A stretch of DNA of 64,000 bases, from assembly GCA_003116975.1 (NCBI GenBank), contig BGKB01000133.1, positions 105,789-169,788 of the forward strand. Reading direction: 5' to 3'. Of this stretch, positions 35,214 to 44,811 are shown piece by piece. The stretch's first letter is position 1, and every line of letters begins with the position of its first letter. Position numbers and translations under genes: made by a program. Origin of the DNA: Aurantiochytrium sp. KH105. Lineage: Eukaryota; Sar; Bigyra; Thraustochytrida; Thraustochytriidae. A model generated the notes under the pieces. It was not told where the DNA came from. It saw nothing but the letters and a program-made list of their open reading frames with translations, and did not search any database.

Positions 35214-37556
35214 TCAAACTAACTCTGCAGGTGCGCTTTCCTCTGCCACCAAAAGATCCTGAACTCTTTTGATACTATTCATGATACTTGGGTGGTCCCC
35301 GGCGAGCTTGTGCGCGCCCATGTACAATTTTTGGGCAGCCAGGAGGTTTCCTTGAACCTCGTGCAGCCAGCCTGCGTTGGCCATGACGAGCCCGTTCTTT
35401 GGCTCTGCTTCGAGTGCCCGTGCCATGAGCTCCTGGGCACGTTCGAGTCCGCTAACCTCGGTACCATTCGGAAAAGTGAACTTAACATTGTCAGCACCAT
35501 AGGTGCGAACAGCGTGCAACCATCCCTGAACTGCTGCATTCGAAAGGACTGCCCCGGACACGTCGCGAATGGCCTGAGCGCGTTCCCACAAGGTCAGAGC
35601 AGTCTGAGTGTCATCGCGGGCCTGCGCAAAGAGTGCCATTTCATTCAGCACATTGCCGTGCACGAGCTTTTCCGGAGAATCAAGAGGCAAATCATCGCTT
35701 CGTCGCAGCGCTTCTTCGAATGTGGCCAAAGCTTCCTTTGCGTGGTCGATCTCGTCGGATTCATGCGCCTTTAGTACAAGAAGTCTCGCGAGCGCATAGG
35801 GCGCAAGAGGAGTCTTCGGGCAATTTGTCGATGCGTGCTCGGCCGCTTCCATTGCTTCTTGAACTTGTGAAGGCCCTGCACCTCCCCGCGCGATCTCCAC
35901 GCGCGAAGCGAGGATGTCCGCAAGACTCGCTTTGCCACGGCAGTGCTGTGGATCGACCGAGAGGAGCTCGCGCAGGGCATGCATGGCTTCTGTATCGTTA
36001 CCCAACTTTCGCGCCACGACGCTGAGATTGAGCCACGCTGTCGCAAAGCGAGGATGCAGACTTGTCGCCCTCAAAAAGAGTTCGCGCGCCGTTACGAGCT
36101 TTGTATGATTCGAATCATCCTGCATATACATGTATCCTACGTTGCTTAGCGCGCCGATGTTGGTGGGATGTTCGCGCAAGCCAGCCTCGAAAAGAGTCAG
36201 GTCACTCATCCAGTCCTTGTTGCGCTCAACTGTCCATACGGATAGAAACGAGACGTAGATTGCAAGGACAAGGCAGAGGACTCGATACGTGCGCTTCCAA
36301 GCATGACGAGATCGATGCAAAACGAGCGCTAGAAGCACGCATGCGCCGGCACTTGGAATGTAGAGCAAACGTTCCGCGAGGATGGCCCCGATTGGGAAAA
36401 GTACGTTGGACGCGGGGACAAAGGGCAACAGAGACAGCGCCAAGATACGTGCGAGCCTTTTATCCCGCCACACCATAGCCATAGTGCAAACCAAAAGGAG
36501 CAAGGCGTATGCACAAACGCTCAGTGGGCTGGGAGTCTCGTGAAGAGGCACCGTTCCAAATCCGTGGTGGTACGAGAGTCCTCGAGGGTAAATGAGAAGC
36601 TTTAGATACAGAGCGTGCGTGTGGGCGTACGAGCAAATGCGCGTCCATAGGCTCGGTTCAAGCGCAATGTGATTCTCCATTACTGTCCATGCGTAAAGAC
36701 CTTTTCCTTGGTGCAAGGCAAGTCGCGTACGAACAGCCATTGCGATGACAGCGACAAGCATGGCGACGCGCGCAGCACTAGGCTTACCTCTCCAGCTTAA
36801 GAGCTCTGAGAAAATGCAGTAACCCAACGCGGTGAGTCCGGTTTCCTTGCAGAGCGTCGACACAATCGCGAGAGCCGCTGCTACACTGGCGATCCGATAC
36901 CTTTCGTAAACACCAATGGCAAGAATGAAGAAAATGGAGGCGAGAATGTCTGCACGACCCACGAGGCCAGCGACTGCTTCGGTGTGTATCGAATGAACTG
37001 CGAATAAGAGGGCCGCCGCTGTGCAGGGCAGGGCGACAGCGTCCATGGGCTCTTTTTCTGAATGCCTTGACTCTGATTGTGCAATGTGTTTTGATGACTG
37101 TTTCCCTCGTTCCTTTTTTCCATTGCTTGGATTCGCCACTATTGGCCGTTGTTCGGGCGCTTCGTTCTGTGCGAGCAGCAGCACGGCGCAGAGCCAGCCC
37201 ACGAGGGCGCTTGCGAGCGCGTGCAGGAGCACGTTGGTCTCGTGAAAGGGTCGCGGATTTACGTAGGCGTTGCCATGACCGTCGAGGATTCTGCCCCTGT
37301 ACGCGTCGAGCCGAAAGGTCCATACCGCCAAGGGTCTGTAGCTCCTGTGCGACTTGTCGTGGTCCATGGCATCGCCCCAAAAGTCATTTTTGAGCAGGTC
37401 CAGGTCCCAGAGGTCTCCGCGGAGGCCAACAAGGACATCGCGGTTGCCGCGTATCGCGCGCACGTCGTCCCAGACGAAGCCGCACTCCAGCGTCCCTGCG
37501 TACACGGCCGTCGCAGCCGCCGCTGCGGCCGCGGCCCCTGCTGCCACAAGCCGCAT
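35214..37556 (-). CDS. TMTC-type TPR O-mannosyltransferase
   Basis: 780 aa from the ATG at 37556 (MRLVAAGAAAAA); the frame extends upstream only to a TTG. A first membrane segment is followed by the lumenal FVWDDVRAI motif (equivalent to FVFDD of TMTC proteins, holding the likely catalytic acidic pair). HETNVLLHALAS and the HSIHTEAVAGLVGRADILAS block diagnostic of TMTC follow. About ten hydrophobic segments run to roughly residue 460, then TPR repeats (GALSNVGYMYMQDD, TAWLNLSVVARKLGNDTEAM) to the C-terminus. TMTC1-4 add O-mannose to cadherin-like and other proteins in the ER from dolichol-phosphate-mannose. The acceptor in this organism is unknown. Confidence 0.87.
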   Translation of the reverse strand: MRLVAAGAAAAAAAATAVYAGTLECGFVWDDVRAIRGNRDVLVGLRGDLWDLDLLKNDFWGDAMDHDKSHRSYRPLAVWTFRLDAYRGRILDGHGNAYVNPRPFHETNVLLHALASALVGWLCAVLLLAQNEAPEQRPIVANPSNGKKERGKQSSKHIAQSESRHSEKEPMDAVALPCTAAALLFAVHSIHTEAVAGLVGRADILASIFFILAIGVYERYRIASVAAALAIVSTLCKETGLTALGYCIFSELLSWRGKPSAARVAMLVAVIAMAVRTRLALHQGKGLYAWTVMENHIALEPSLWTRICSYAHTHALYLKLLIYPRGLSYHHGFGTVPLHETPSPLSVCAYALLLLVCTMAMVWRDKRLARILALSLLPFVPASNVLFPIGAILAERLLYIPSAGACVLLALVLHRSRHAWKRTYRVLCLVLAIYVSFLSVWTVERNKDWMSDLTLFEAGLREHPTNIGALSNVGYMYMQDDSNHTKLVTARELFLRATSLHPRFATAWLNLSVVARKLGNDTEAMHALRELLSVDPQHCRGKASLADILASRVEIARGGAGPSQVQEAMEAAEHASTNCPKTPLAPYALARLLVLKAHESDEIDHAKEALATFEEALRRSDDLPLDSPEKLVHGNVLNEMALFAQARDDTQTALTLWERAQAIRDVSGAVLSNAAVQGWLHAVRTYGADNVKFTFPNGTEVSGLERAQELMARALEAEPKNGLVMANAGWLHEVQGNLLAAQKLYMGAHKLAGDHPSIMNSIKRVQDLLVAEESAPAELV

Positions 37557-38222
37557 GTCTCTCTGTCGGTCTGTGTGCAAGGCCTCCGTGGTATACAGCG
37601 ACGTTAAGATACTGGCCGCCGAGCTCAAACGACCGAGCAATCAATCTAGGGAAGGCGTGCTTGCGTGGTTGGCTCGACCGAAAAAGAGAGAAAAGAAGAG
37701 GGAAAAAAAGAAACGGCTTGCGTCGTGCGTCGAACCACGATCTGGAAGACAAAAAAAAAGAGAGAGAACGCCCCAATTGAAGAGGGGAGAGACTGCCCTT
37801 TGCGGGCAGTTGTAAGAAACAAGACAATTCTCGAAGATACTGCGAAGTTGCGCTCCAATGGCTTATAACTCCTAGCTGCTTGGAAAGAGAAGGGAGGCAG
37901 CGTAAGAGCGGGCAATCGACCGAACCGAGAACTGATTGAAGCGACAGCGTTCGCGCTTGTTGCAATCACGCTTGGCGCGTTATCCTTTTGCTAGCAGTTA
38001 CTCAATGCGTTTTTCTTTTGCAAAAAGAAAAAGCTTCCATGAGTCTGCCTCGTCTCGAGACAGCTGCAAAAGTAAATTGAATAGCAGCAACGCATCACAC
38101 TATTTGTGCCGAAGCTTCTCACGAAAAGTACCTGACAGTGAATGCAATTCTTTTTTTATACTACATGGGGATCTGACGATACGGTGCGTTTGAACACAGC
38201 GGCTTTGTTACACACGTACGTC
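37557..38222. promoter_or_regulatory. Intergenic upstream of TMTC gene
   Basis: This 666 bp region has A/G-rich runs (GAAAAAGAGAGAAAAGAAGAGG near 37680, plus 37750-37770). It is the promoter side of TMTC and the 3' flank of the proline-rich gene. No gene is seen. Confidence 0.45.
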
Positions 38223-38999
38223 TCAAGAGGATCCGCGATCGTACTTGCTAAGATCAATGCTGGCGCGCACCACTGAAGCTTCGCGAGGATCCTGGTGTTC
38301 GGGCGCTGCCGAGGCCGTCTCTTGTGGTTCCGTTCGATGCTTTTTATGAGGTTGAGACACGTGCGTGTCGTTTGGCGGGGGCGGCGGAATCGGTCGTAAG
38401 CGCGCGTTGGGCTCGCGTGGTGGAGGTGGTATAGGACGAAGCGGTTCTGGTGGCCAAGGCGGTGGGGATGGCGCACGAAAGGCTGACGCTGCGCTCGAAG
38501 CTTGACCAGGTTTGGGTGGCAAGGGAACACCACCTTGGCCTCCGATTGCGATTTTGCGTCCTTGAAGGTTGGTGAACTTGATGCGTTCCTCCGAACGCGC
38601 TCCACCACCGCCTCCATGGCGTCGTCGCTGCGATGGCGGCGGTGCAGGGCCGGTAGGTCGCACATCTCTCGCCTCGTAGTCTTGTCGCATTTTTTGCCGC
38701 CGGGCATCGCGCTCTTTGAGTCTTGCTCGCTGGACCAGGAGCATCTTGAGGCGGCCTGCATCCTTTTCGGCAGCCTCGCGGTCCTCCGCGCGGCTGCCAG
38801 CGCCCTTGCTGGTGTTGCCTTGCGCTTTGGCCCGGAGGCGCTCAATCTCTGCCTCGAGGAGCTCCGGATCTTTGAGCACCACACGATCGTCTAGCGGTCG
38901 ACGCGAGCCGCCGTCACCGCCGTCTCCGCCGCCTGCGCCCCCGCCCCGCCTTGCGCCTGCGCCAGGACGCGGCGCCGCGCCGCCGTCACGCCTCGCCAT
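38223..38999 (-). CDS. Proline-rich nuclear-type protein, possibly WBP11-like
   Basis: 258 aa from the ATG at 38999. It opens with a Gly/Arg/Ala-rich start. A helical segment follows (LKDPELLEAEIERLRAKAQ, then RLKMLLVQRARLKERDARRQ), vaguely like the N-terminal region of WBP11 splicing factors. Proline-rich blocks come next (PLRPIPPPPREPNARLRPIP) that could bind WW domains. A basic HKKHRTE motif is present, and the tail ends LSKYDRGSS. The WBP11 link rests on overall arrangement and is weak. It could equally be another proline-rich spliceosomal or actin-related adaptor. Confidence 0.5.
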   Translation of the reverse strand: MARRDGGAAPRPGAGARRGGGAGGGDGGDGGSRRPLDDRVVLKDPELLEAEIERLRAKAQGNTSKGAGSRAEDREAAEKDAGRLKMLLVQRARLKERDARRQKMRQDYEARDVRPTGPAPPPSQRRRHGGGGGARSEERIKFTNLQGRKIAIGGQGGVPLPPKPGQASSAASAFRAPSPPPWPPEPLRPIPPPPREPNARLRPIPPPPPNDTHVSQPHKKHRTEPQETASAAPEHQDPREASVVRASIDLSKYDRGSS

Positions 39000-39399
39000 C
39001 GACCACTTGTCTTTGCCTGGGCAGAAGAGTTTTGTTGGATGATCTTGCGAGATCTTGCTTGATGTTCATTCTCTCTCGCGGCACTTTCGTGGGAAAAAGA
39101 TTGGATTGGCGAGGGCGGCAATGGAGGGAAATAAAAAAAACGTCGGTCTGGCGACAAGAATGCAGCAGGCGACGTTGCTGTTTACGTATGGCCGCTATGG
39201 TTTTGGAGAAAACCAGACCTGCGCAGAGCAGAGCAGAGCAGAGAACGCAAAGAGGAGAACGAAAGGCTCTAAGTGCTATGCTGTGTTGCTGCCATGTGAT
39301 AAGATGATCTCCTTTGGATTCTACCCATTCGAACCTGACTGTGATGAACGTAACGTTGCGTTGTCTGCCTTGCCTTACGCGTAGGACCTTGACACTCTA
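39000..39399. other. Intergenic, promoter side of proline-rich gene
   Basis: This 400 bp region carries a GCAGAGCAGAGCAGAG run near 39224-39241. No gene is seen. Confidence 0.5.
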
Positions 39400-39801
39400 T
39401 TAAACCTCTGAGTGTCTACCTGAAGTAGAAAGCTCTGAATGTCTGCGTGAATGATGACCATGACCTCGTCTGTGGCCATGAGAGATTGGAGCGCCAACGA
39501 CTTCATTGGCAACATAGACTACCCCTGCATATCCTTTCGGTGCTTGGCAAGGGCCAAGGTCCTCGAGATATGAAGCAAGCGTCCTTGAATCATCATCAAG
39601 AAGGAGCGAATCGCCGAGAACCAATTTAAGATTTGCAGCCGCTTCGATTCCAATCGGCGTTGCCGAAATTTTGCTCGCGTTCGATATCCGCGCTTTTAGC
39701 GTCGCGATTGTCTCTTCTGCTTCGATGCGCACCGCCACGGTGTCCACATACGAGGCCGCCGTCTCCGGCGCGGCCGAGGCCACCATCAACGTGACCGTCA
39801 T
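39400..39801 (-). CDS. Small ubiquitin-like-fold protein, unknown
   Basis: 133 aa from the ATG at 39801. Residues 1-95 have a ubiquitin-like pattern: a first strand (MTVTLMVASA), a second strand, a helix (ETIATLKARISNASKI), then LKLVLGDSLLLDDDSRTLASYL, which mirrors the I/LxxxGxxLxDxxTLxxY region of ubiquitin-like domains. There is no terminal diglycine; instead the C-terminus is His/Arg/Ser-rich (GHRRGHGHHSRRHSE). It is therefore not a conjugatable modifier. An elongin- or UBL-adaptor role is possible but not shown. Confidence 0.55.
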   Translation of the reverse strand: MTVTLMVASAAPETAASYVDTVAVRIEAEETIATLKARISNASKISATPIGIEAAANLKLVLGDSLLLDDDSRTLASYLEDLGPCQAPKGYAGVVYVANEVVGAPISHGHRRGHGHHSRRHSELSTSGRHSEV

Positions 39802-40220
39802 TTTCCCACCTCTTCTCCAAACTATCCTTCCTCTTCCCTCTCCGCGCAGTCTCCAATCCCCTTCCCTCCCTCCCTCCCTCCCGCCTCGCCTCGCCTCGCG
39901 TCCTCCTTTTCCGCGCACGAGTTCTGCCGCGCACGCGCTCCGCGGCGCGCCTCTCGCGCGCTTTCCCGCCCTTTCCCAGCGATCCGTTGAGTCCCAGAAT
40001 ATCCTCGATGCCCCGTCTTATCCTGGCGCGCGTTTTTTTTTTCCAGCCCGTCCCGCTGCGCGCCGCCTGCTTGCCTCCATCCCGCCGCCGCGCCAGACCC
40101 GCGACCGCGTCCGCGTCCGGGGCCGGCTCGCAGCAGCAGCAGCAGGTCGGGAGGCAGCCCGCCGGCGGGCGCCGGGCGAGCGGGAGCGCCGCAGGCCGGC
40201 GCGGGTCGCTCGGTTGCCTT

Positions 40221-40250
40221 GGATTGGATCGGATCGGATCGGATCGGATT
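40221..40250. repeat. (GGATC)n short tandem repeat
   Basis: GGATT-GGATC-GGATC-GGATC-GGATC-GGATT: six pentamers in the divergent promoter region. Confidence 0.85.
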
Positions 40251-40543
40251 GCGGCTGGGTTTGAAAATCTCGCAGGGCAGATCGCCATCCCGCGAGCCCG
40301 CCGCGCCCGGCCTCGCTCGCGACGGCGCGACGCCCGCGCGCGCGCGCGCCCGCCCGACCGGGGCGCGACGCACGGGCCGGCCGGCGCGTGCTGGCGGCGC
40401 GAGGCGCTGCGGCAGCCCGTCAGTCTGTGACGCGGCGACGGCCGCGGCCGCGAGGCGAGAAGGCCGTCGCGAACCCGGTGTACGAGGTGACCGAGGAGGC
40501 TGCCGTCCACGAGTAGGCCGACGACGGCGACCAGCAGCGGCGG

Positions 40544-40544
<1 letters not shown>

Positions 40545-40591
<47 letters not shown>
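40545..40591. repeat. (CAG)n microsatellite
   Basis: There are about 15 CAG units, nearly perfect, about 200 bp upstream of the piggyBac-like ATG. Confidence 0.92.
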
Positions 40592-40595
<4 letters not shown>

Positions 40596-40786
40596 GCCAT
40601 CGCCTCCACGTCGTCTCCGAGGAGAAAAGGAAAGCCGCAGACGCCCTACAAGCGGGCGGGCGGGCGGGCGGGCGCGCGAGCGGGCCTTCCCGGCGCTAGC
40701 TCGCGGTGCTGTACGAGGACGTGGTCGTGGAGCAGGTGGTGAAGAATCGGGATCTAGATCAGGAGCCGAAGATCTGCGAGGACGAG

Positions 40787-43700
40787 ATGGAGAGCTGCCC
40801 GGCGTGCGGCCAAGAAGGCCATGCGGATGCCAGCGACGAAAGGTGCGAAAAGTACTCCCATCAGGCGGGCCGAGCATCGAAGAGGAGACGCCCAGAGGCC
40901 TCGGCGCCAGAGTCAGGGCCGGAGGAGTCCGTGGCTGCGAATGACGAAGAAAAGAGGGAAAATGGCGACGACGCGCAAAATGGCGCGAACGACAACGCGA
41001 AAAGGTGCGTGTCTGCCGGCATCGTCTGGGAGATGATGCCTGAAGCTCCAAAGCTCCGAGTGATTCTGCCTTCGGAGGCAGAGGCAATCGAACGAGAAGC
41101 GAATCAGCACGTGACGAGCGTCATGCAAAAGCTCGACGTGATCTGGCCCGAGGCGACACTGGGCCTTGACAGCAGCGTATCTGTCCTCGACGCATTCTTT
41201 TATGTAATCGGCAACGCCCGCACCCAGATATTTGAATGGACCCGCAAACGCATGATTTCCGCGCAAGCAGCCAAGCCACCAGAGGAGTGGGAACTGCTTT
41301 CGCTCATGGCCATGATGTTTTGGCTTCATTTGAGCGGAACCTCGGCAGAAAACGCTTTCCGCGCTCTCGAGGGCGTCTGCGTGGTGTCCAGACGCAGCGG
41401 CGTCGACGCCATTCTTAGTTTGGATCGATTCGTGGAACTCCAATATTACCTCAGTGCGTTCGACCACGAGCATCCCATGAGCAATAACACCGACCCGTAC
41501 GAGGCGCTCGAACTCTCATTATCCCAATTTATGATGCGACGTCTCGGTTTTGGGAAGCATTGCGTTGCGCTGTCAAAGGGTATGCCCAGCACACTTGGAT
41601 TGTGTTCCCCGCGAGGCCAGGGCAGCGACGTAACCAACGATGAAAACATCACAATGTCGTGTTACGATGCCGTCTTTCCAATTCATTTGTTCAGTGTGCA
41701 TTCGCTTGGGCGCGCGCGCCCGGAAGACCTATTGATTCGTGCCCTTCGTCAATTGAAGAATTCTCGCCTTTTGGAGACGCTCAGTGACGTCCGCGTTTCT
41801 TTCGAGGCCGAGAGTTCCGGCACGGAATCTTTGCTTCGCTGTGCAACCATGGGCTGTGGCGTTGTCGCCAAGGCGAACGCTGATACGGCAAGTTTTCCGT
41901 CTTTTCTAATTCCAGCTTGCCAGAGCGGGGATTCCTGCGTTGCAACAGCCCGTCTTGAAAATTTCGAGGTTAAATCGCTAAGCCACGTCTCGTTCGAGGC
42001 TCGCGCGGTTGCAATACGCTCGCCAATGCAGACGCACAGCGGGAGTGACGTCGAGTGTTACATCGCGCTGGAACAGCAGCAGCAACAAACAGCAGACCTC
42101 AGTGAGGACGTAGCAGGGTTGTCAACAACAGCCAAGCGCGGATCTCAATTAAAGGCCTTTAATGAGCTGCTTGTGGCTGACCCCGAGCGCCCAGAACGAG
42201 GAAGCGCAGTTCTCTTTGCAGAGGATAATCACATTCCCGAATGGACAAGTGGCCCGCACGTGCTGTCAATAAAGGACGTCGGGAACGCGGACAAGACTGA
42301 AGCGCCGGCGAGGCCGCAACGTTGGTCTGCATATAACGATGAATATGAGTGGAGTTCCCAACGTCACGATGCAGAGCCAAGCGTTCGCGAACTTCCTGCT
42401 GGTGGCGAGCCTGATTTGCGAAATACGCTCGAAACAGGAGCGCTCGCCGCGGATGAGGTGGTCACAACGTTAACGCTTGAGAAAATTGTGCGCCAACGTC
42501 TCGAGCCTATCACAAAGGTGGGCTATCGTGGCCTGCATTTCAATCTTATGCAGGCCTTTATTCTTACAGAGGACACGGCTGGCATTTGTACCCACGCCTT
42601 GCCTTTGCAATTACAAAATCTTGTTCGCAGTCAGAAAGAATCTGCTTTAGAACCTTCAGAAGAGGTGATCGCTGATCATTTTGTGGACCAGTGGATTCGC
42701 CGCCCGAAATCGAGGGCGCCACGAGAAGCGCTGGAACTGGTTCAGGACCTCCCGTTCGTTGAGGCTGCTTTTTTGCCAGGTCTTCTGCATCTCGAAGGCC
42801 AGCCTGCAATTGGGACAGCACCGTCTGCGATTTGCGTTGTGCATGGGCCAGGTCATTTGGCGCGCCTCCGAACAAATCGGATCTTGTGCCCTGTTGAAAT
42901 CTTTATGTGCACACTTGACGCGGCCGAGATGGCCGCGGAGGCTGCAGCGGCGAAAAATGGCGCATACGTAGAGTGCACGGCGGGATCGAAGAGATGGTTT
43001 GAGCTTATCCCGGCTCCGTTTCGATCGCGGCTTATCCACGCGGCCGCAGTTCTCGGCACGTCATCTGTGCTGTTTTGCGCCGCATCACGCGGCACGGTGA
43101 CCTATGCAGTCTTGGTCCGTATCTCTTTGGACTTCCGGACCCAATGGATGGTTCGCCAGGAGGAGATGGCCGAGCGTTATGCCAAGTGGGCCTGGATGAG
43201 TCTCGTCAGCCAAGAACATGCCGAGACAAGGGCCGCAGACGTTCCGGGCGTTTTCAAGGGTTCGGCTCGCGTTGCGATATTGAGCAAGCTGAGGGTCTGG
43301 CAAGCGCTGCAGAGACGATGCAAGGAGATAGGTCCGGTGGCCCCGCTCGACAGCTTGCGGAGTTTCGCCGAATGTGCGTATGCAAGCTCGCGTCGCGGAA
43401 AGACCTCTTTCGATCGTTTCGTCTCGCAACTTCGCGCGCAAGTGCCCGAGGACGCCTCGTGGGAGTCCACAGTAGTGAGCAGCAAACTCCTGGGAACGGT
43501 GGCAAATAGTGCCGTGCTTTGGCACGCAAATCAAGCGTGGAGGGACGAAAAGCTCGAGGGTGTGTACAAATTTTTGTACGGCGACATGGGTGTGGCATTT
43601 GCAGACTTTGTAGAGCAGCTCTCGCTCCAATTGCTCTCGCGGGCGGCGTCACTCCGTGAAGATCGTGGTTTGGACGCCGGACAAGGCGCATCCAACAGCG

Positions 43701-44227
43701 CGCATGGTGGAACAACGTCGGGAACCTTGCTGAATTCCTCGTATGGGGCTTCCATGGGCATGGGGCCTGTGCAGATGTACGAGGTGACGCCAACGCCAGC
43801 TCTTTCTGCGGATACACATGCAAAACTTCGTTTCCCGGACAAGAAGCGCGGTATTATCGAAATGGCGAACAACCCGCAAGTACGACAACTGCGCTTGTCT
43901 GCCAACATGCACGAGGAACAAACACTGGCAAAGGCGCGACGCTGTGTTGTTTGTGGCGAAGCCGCGCGCAAGCATTGCGAATTTTGCAATGTTGTTTTGC
44001 ACAAGCAAATCAAGTATTCCACAAAGCAGCGCATCTCGTGTTGGACGCAGTGGCACTCGAGCTATTCGATCAAGCGTGGCGAGCTCGAAAAGAAGCCGCG
44101 TTCTCTGCGCAACAACGATGTCTCGGAACCTCGTGTGCGTTTGCATCCTGCTGACAAGCACGCTGCACCGTCGTCGCTCGTTGCGCCATCGCCGCCGCCG
44201 CCGTTTTCTTCCTCTTCCTCGTCTTAG
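40787..44227 (+). CDS. PiggyBac-transposase-derived protein, probably catalytically inactive
   Basis: 1146 aa from the ATG at 40787; the frame upstream starts at GTG. N-terminal Cys/His cluster CPACGQEGHADASDERC, then acidic low complexity. From about 167, WELLSLMAMMFWLHLSG ... LSLDRFVELQYYLSAFDHE follows the piggyBac DDE_Tnp_1_7 layout. The C-terminal zinc ribbon (about 1050-1085, RRCVVCGEAARKHCEFCN ... SCWTQWH) matches the piggyBac Cys/His-rich domain. Where the first catalytic Asp-Glu is expected I read LSLSQFMM (S246), and at the second Asp VSFEAESS (E340). It is twice the usual transposase length and ends in a Pro/Ser tail. No inverted repeats or TTAA flanks were noticed. A domesticated gene is inferred. 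Confidence 0.68.
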   Translation: MESCPACGQEGHADASDERCEKYSHQAGRASKRRRPEASAPESGPEESVAANDEEKRENGDDAQNGANDNAKRCVSAGIVWEMMPEAPKLRVILPSEAEAIEREANQHVTSVMQKLDVIWPEATLGLDSSVSVLDAFFYVIGNARTQIFEWTRKRMISAQAAKPPEEWELLSLMAMMFWLHLSGTSAENAFRALEGVCVVSRRSGVDAILSLDRFVELQYYLSAFDHEHPMSNNTDPYEALELSLSQFMMRRLGFGKHCVALSKGMPSTLGLCSPRGQGSDVTNDENITMSCYDAVFPIHLFSVHSLGRARPEDLLIRALRQLKNSRLLETLSDVRVSFEAESSGTESLLRCATMGCGVVAKANADTASFPSFLIPACQSGDSCVATARLENFEVKSLSHVSFEARAVAIRSPMQTHSGSDVECYIALEQQQQQTADLSEDVAGLSTTAKRGSQLKAFNELLVADPERPERGSAVLFAEDNHIPEWTSGPHVLSIKDVGNADKTEAPARPQRWSAYNDEYEWSSQRHDAEPSVRELPAGGEPDLRNTLETGALAADEVVTTLTLEKIVRQRLEPITKVGYRGLHFNLMQAFILTEDTAGICTHALPLQLQNLVRSQKESALEPSEEVIADHFVDQWIRRPKSRAPREALELVQDLPFVEAAFLPGLLHLEGQPAIGTAPSAICVVHGPGHLARLRTNRILCPVEIFMCTLDAAEMAAEAAAAKNGAYVECTAGSKRWFELIPAPFRSRLIHAAAVLGTSSVLFCAASRGTVTYAVLVRISLDFRTQWMVRQEEMAERYAKWAWMSLVSQEHAETRAADVPGVFKGSARVAILSKLRVWQALQRRCKEIGPVAPLDSLRSFAECAYASSRRGKTSFDRFVSQLRAQVPEDASWESTVVSSKLLGTVANSAVLWHANQAWRDEKLEGVYKFLYGDMGVAFADFVEQLSLQLLSRAASLREDRGLDAGQGASNSAHGGTTSGTLLNSSYGASMGMGPVQMYEVTPTPALSADTHAKLRFPDKKRGIIEMANNPQVRQLRLSANMHEEQTLAKARRCVVCGEAARKHCEFCNVVLHKQIKYSTKQRISCWTQWHSSYSIKRGELEKKPRSLRNNDVSEPRVRLHPADKHAAPSSLVAPSPPPPFSSSSSS

Positions 44228-44811
44228 GCCTCGTCCGGAGAAGGTCTATACTATAAAATTGATTGATTGACCGACAGATGAACTCGATACTTTTTTCTTG
44301 ATGCTAGCCTTTTGTACGGATCGGGAACGCACAATATTCTCTCTCTTGTGGTGTGCGAGGACCAAGGTTATGAGCGCCTCTTATTTCGTTCAACTTTGTT
44401 TCGAGGAGCTTGTCTTTTTGCGATGGAGAAAGGTGCGGTTGATTCATTTTTCTAATTGGGCCCCATCGGAATTCCTAGCTTCTGCTTTTGTTATTGGCCA
44501 ATCTCAATGCACCCTACCCCACCCCCTCGCCAACGTTAGGTCACTTCGCGTGCAAGATTCAGTCCCAGGTCTCGGGACGCATCGCAAGGATATAGTCGCA
44601 AAGAGCCAATCTCAAAGCACCCAGCAACGCAACGTTCTGCGCGAGGCGCCGGCAGCGGCGTGCGCGACGATCCTTACGTTGGCCGCAGAGGCCGTCGGCA
44701 ACGCCGCATTGGCTGCACGCTGTGTGGTGCAGCAGACCTGCTTGCAAGGCAAGAAGAGTTGGCCGTCGAGGCAGCCTGTGCGATATCTACGAGGTTGCTG
44801 GGCACGCCACG
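44228..44811. promoter_or_regulatory. Intergenic upstream of methyltransferase with repeated CCAAT element
   Basis: This 584 bp region has two copies of GCCAATCTCAA(T/A)GCACCC, near 44497 and 44604, about 107 bp apart. The second is about 200 bp upstream of the ATG. CCAAT-type activator binding is inference. Confidence 0.45.

Larger units (their letters stand above)
39802..40786. promoter_or_regulatory. Divergent region dense in simple repeats
   Basis: This 985 bp region lies between the UBL protein and the piggyBac-like gene. It contains GGATC repeats (40221-40250), a (CAG)n run (40545-40591) and a GGGC run (40652-40675). A poly-Leu/poly-Ala reading of the CAG tract is spurious. Confidence 0.5.

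Noticed and set aside
39626-40609. 327-residue minus-strand frame with a poly-Leu start
   Set aside because: The Leu run is the CAG microsatellite read in reverse, and the rest is GC-rich low complexity. The shorter ubiquitin-like protein in another frame is the better call.
40200-44800. Active piggyBac transposon
   Set aside because: No terminal inverted repeats or flanking TTAA pair were noticed, and the catalytic positions look altered; a self-alignment would settle it.
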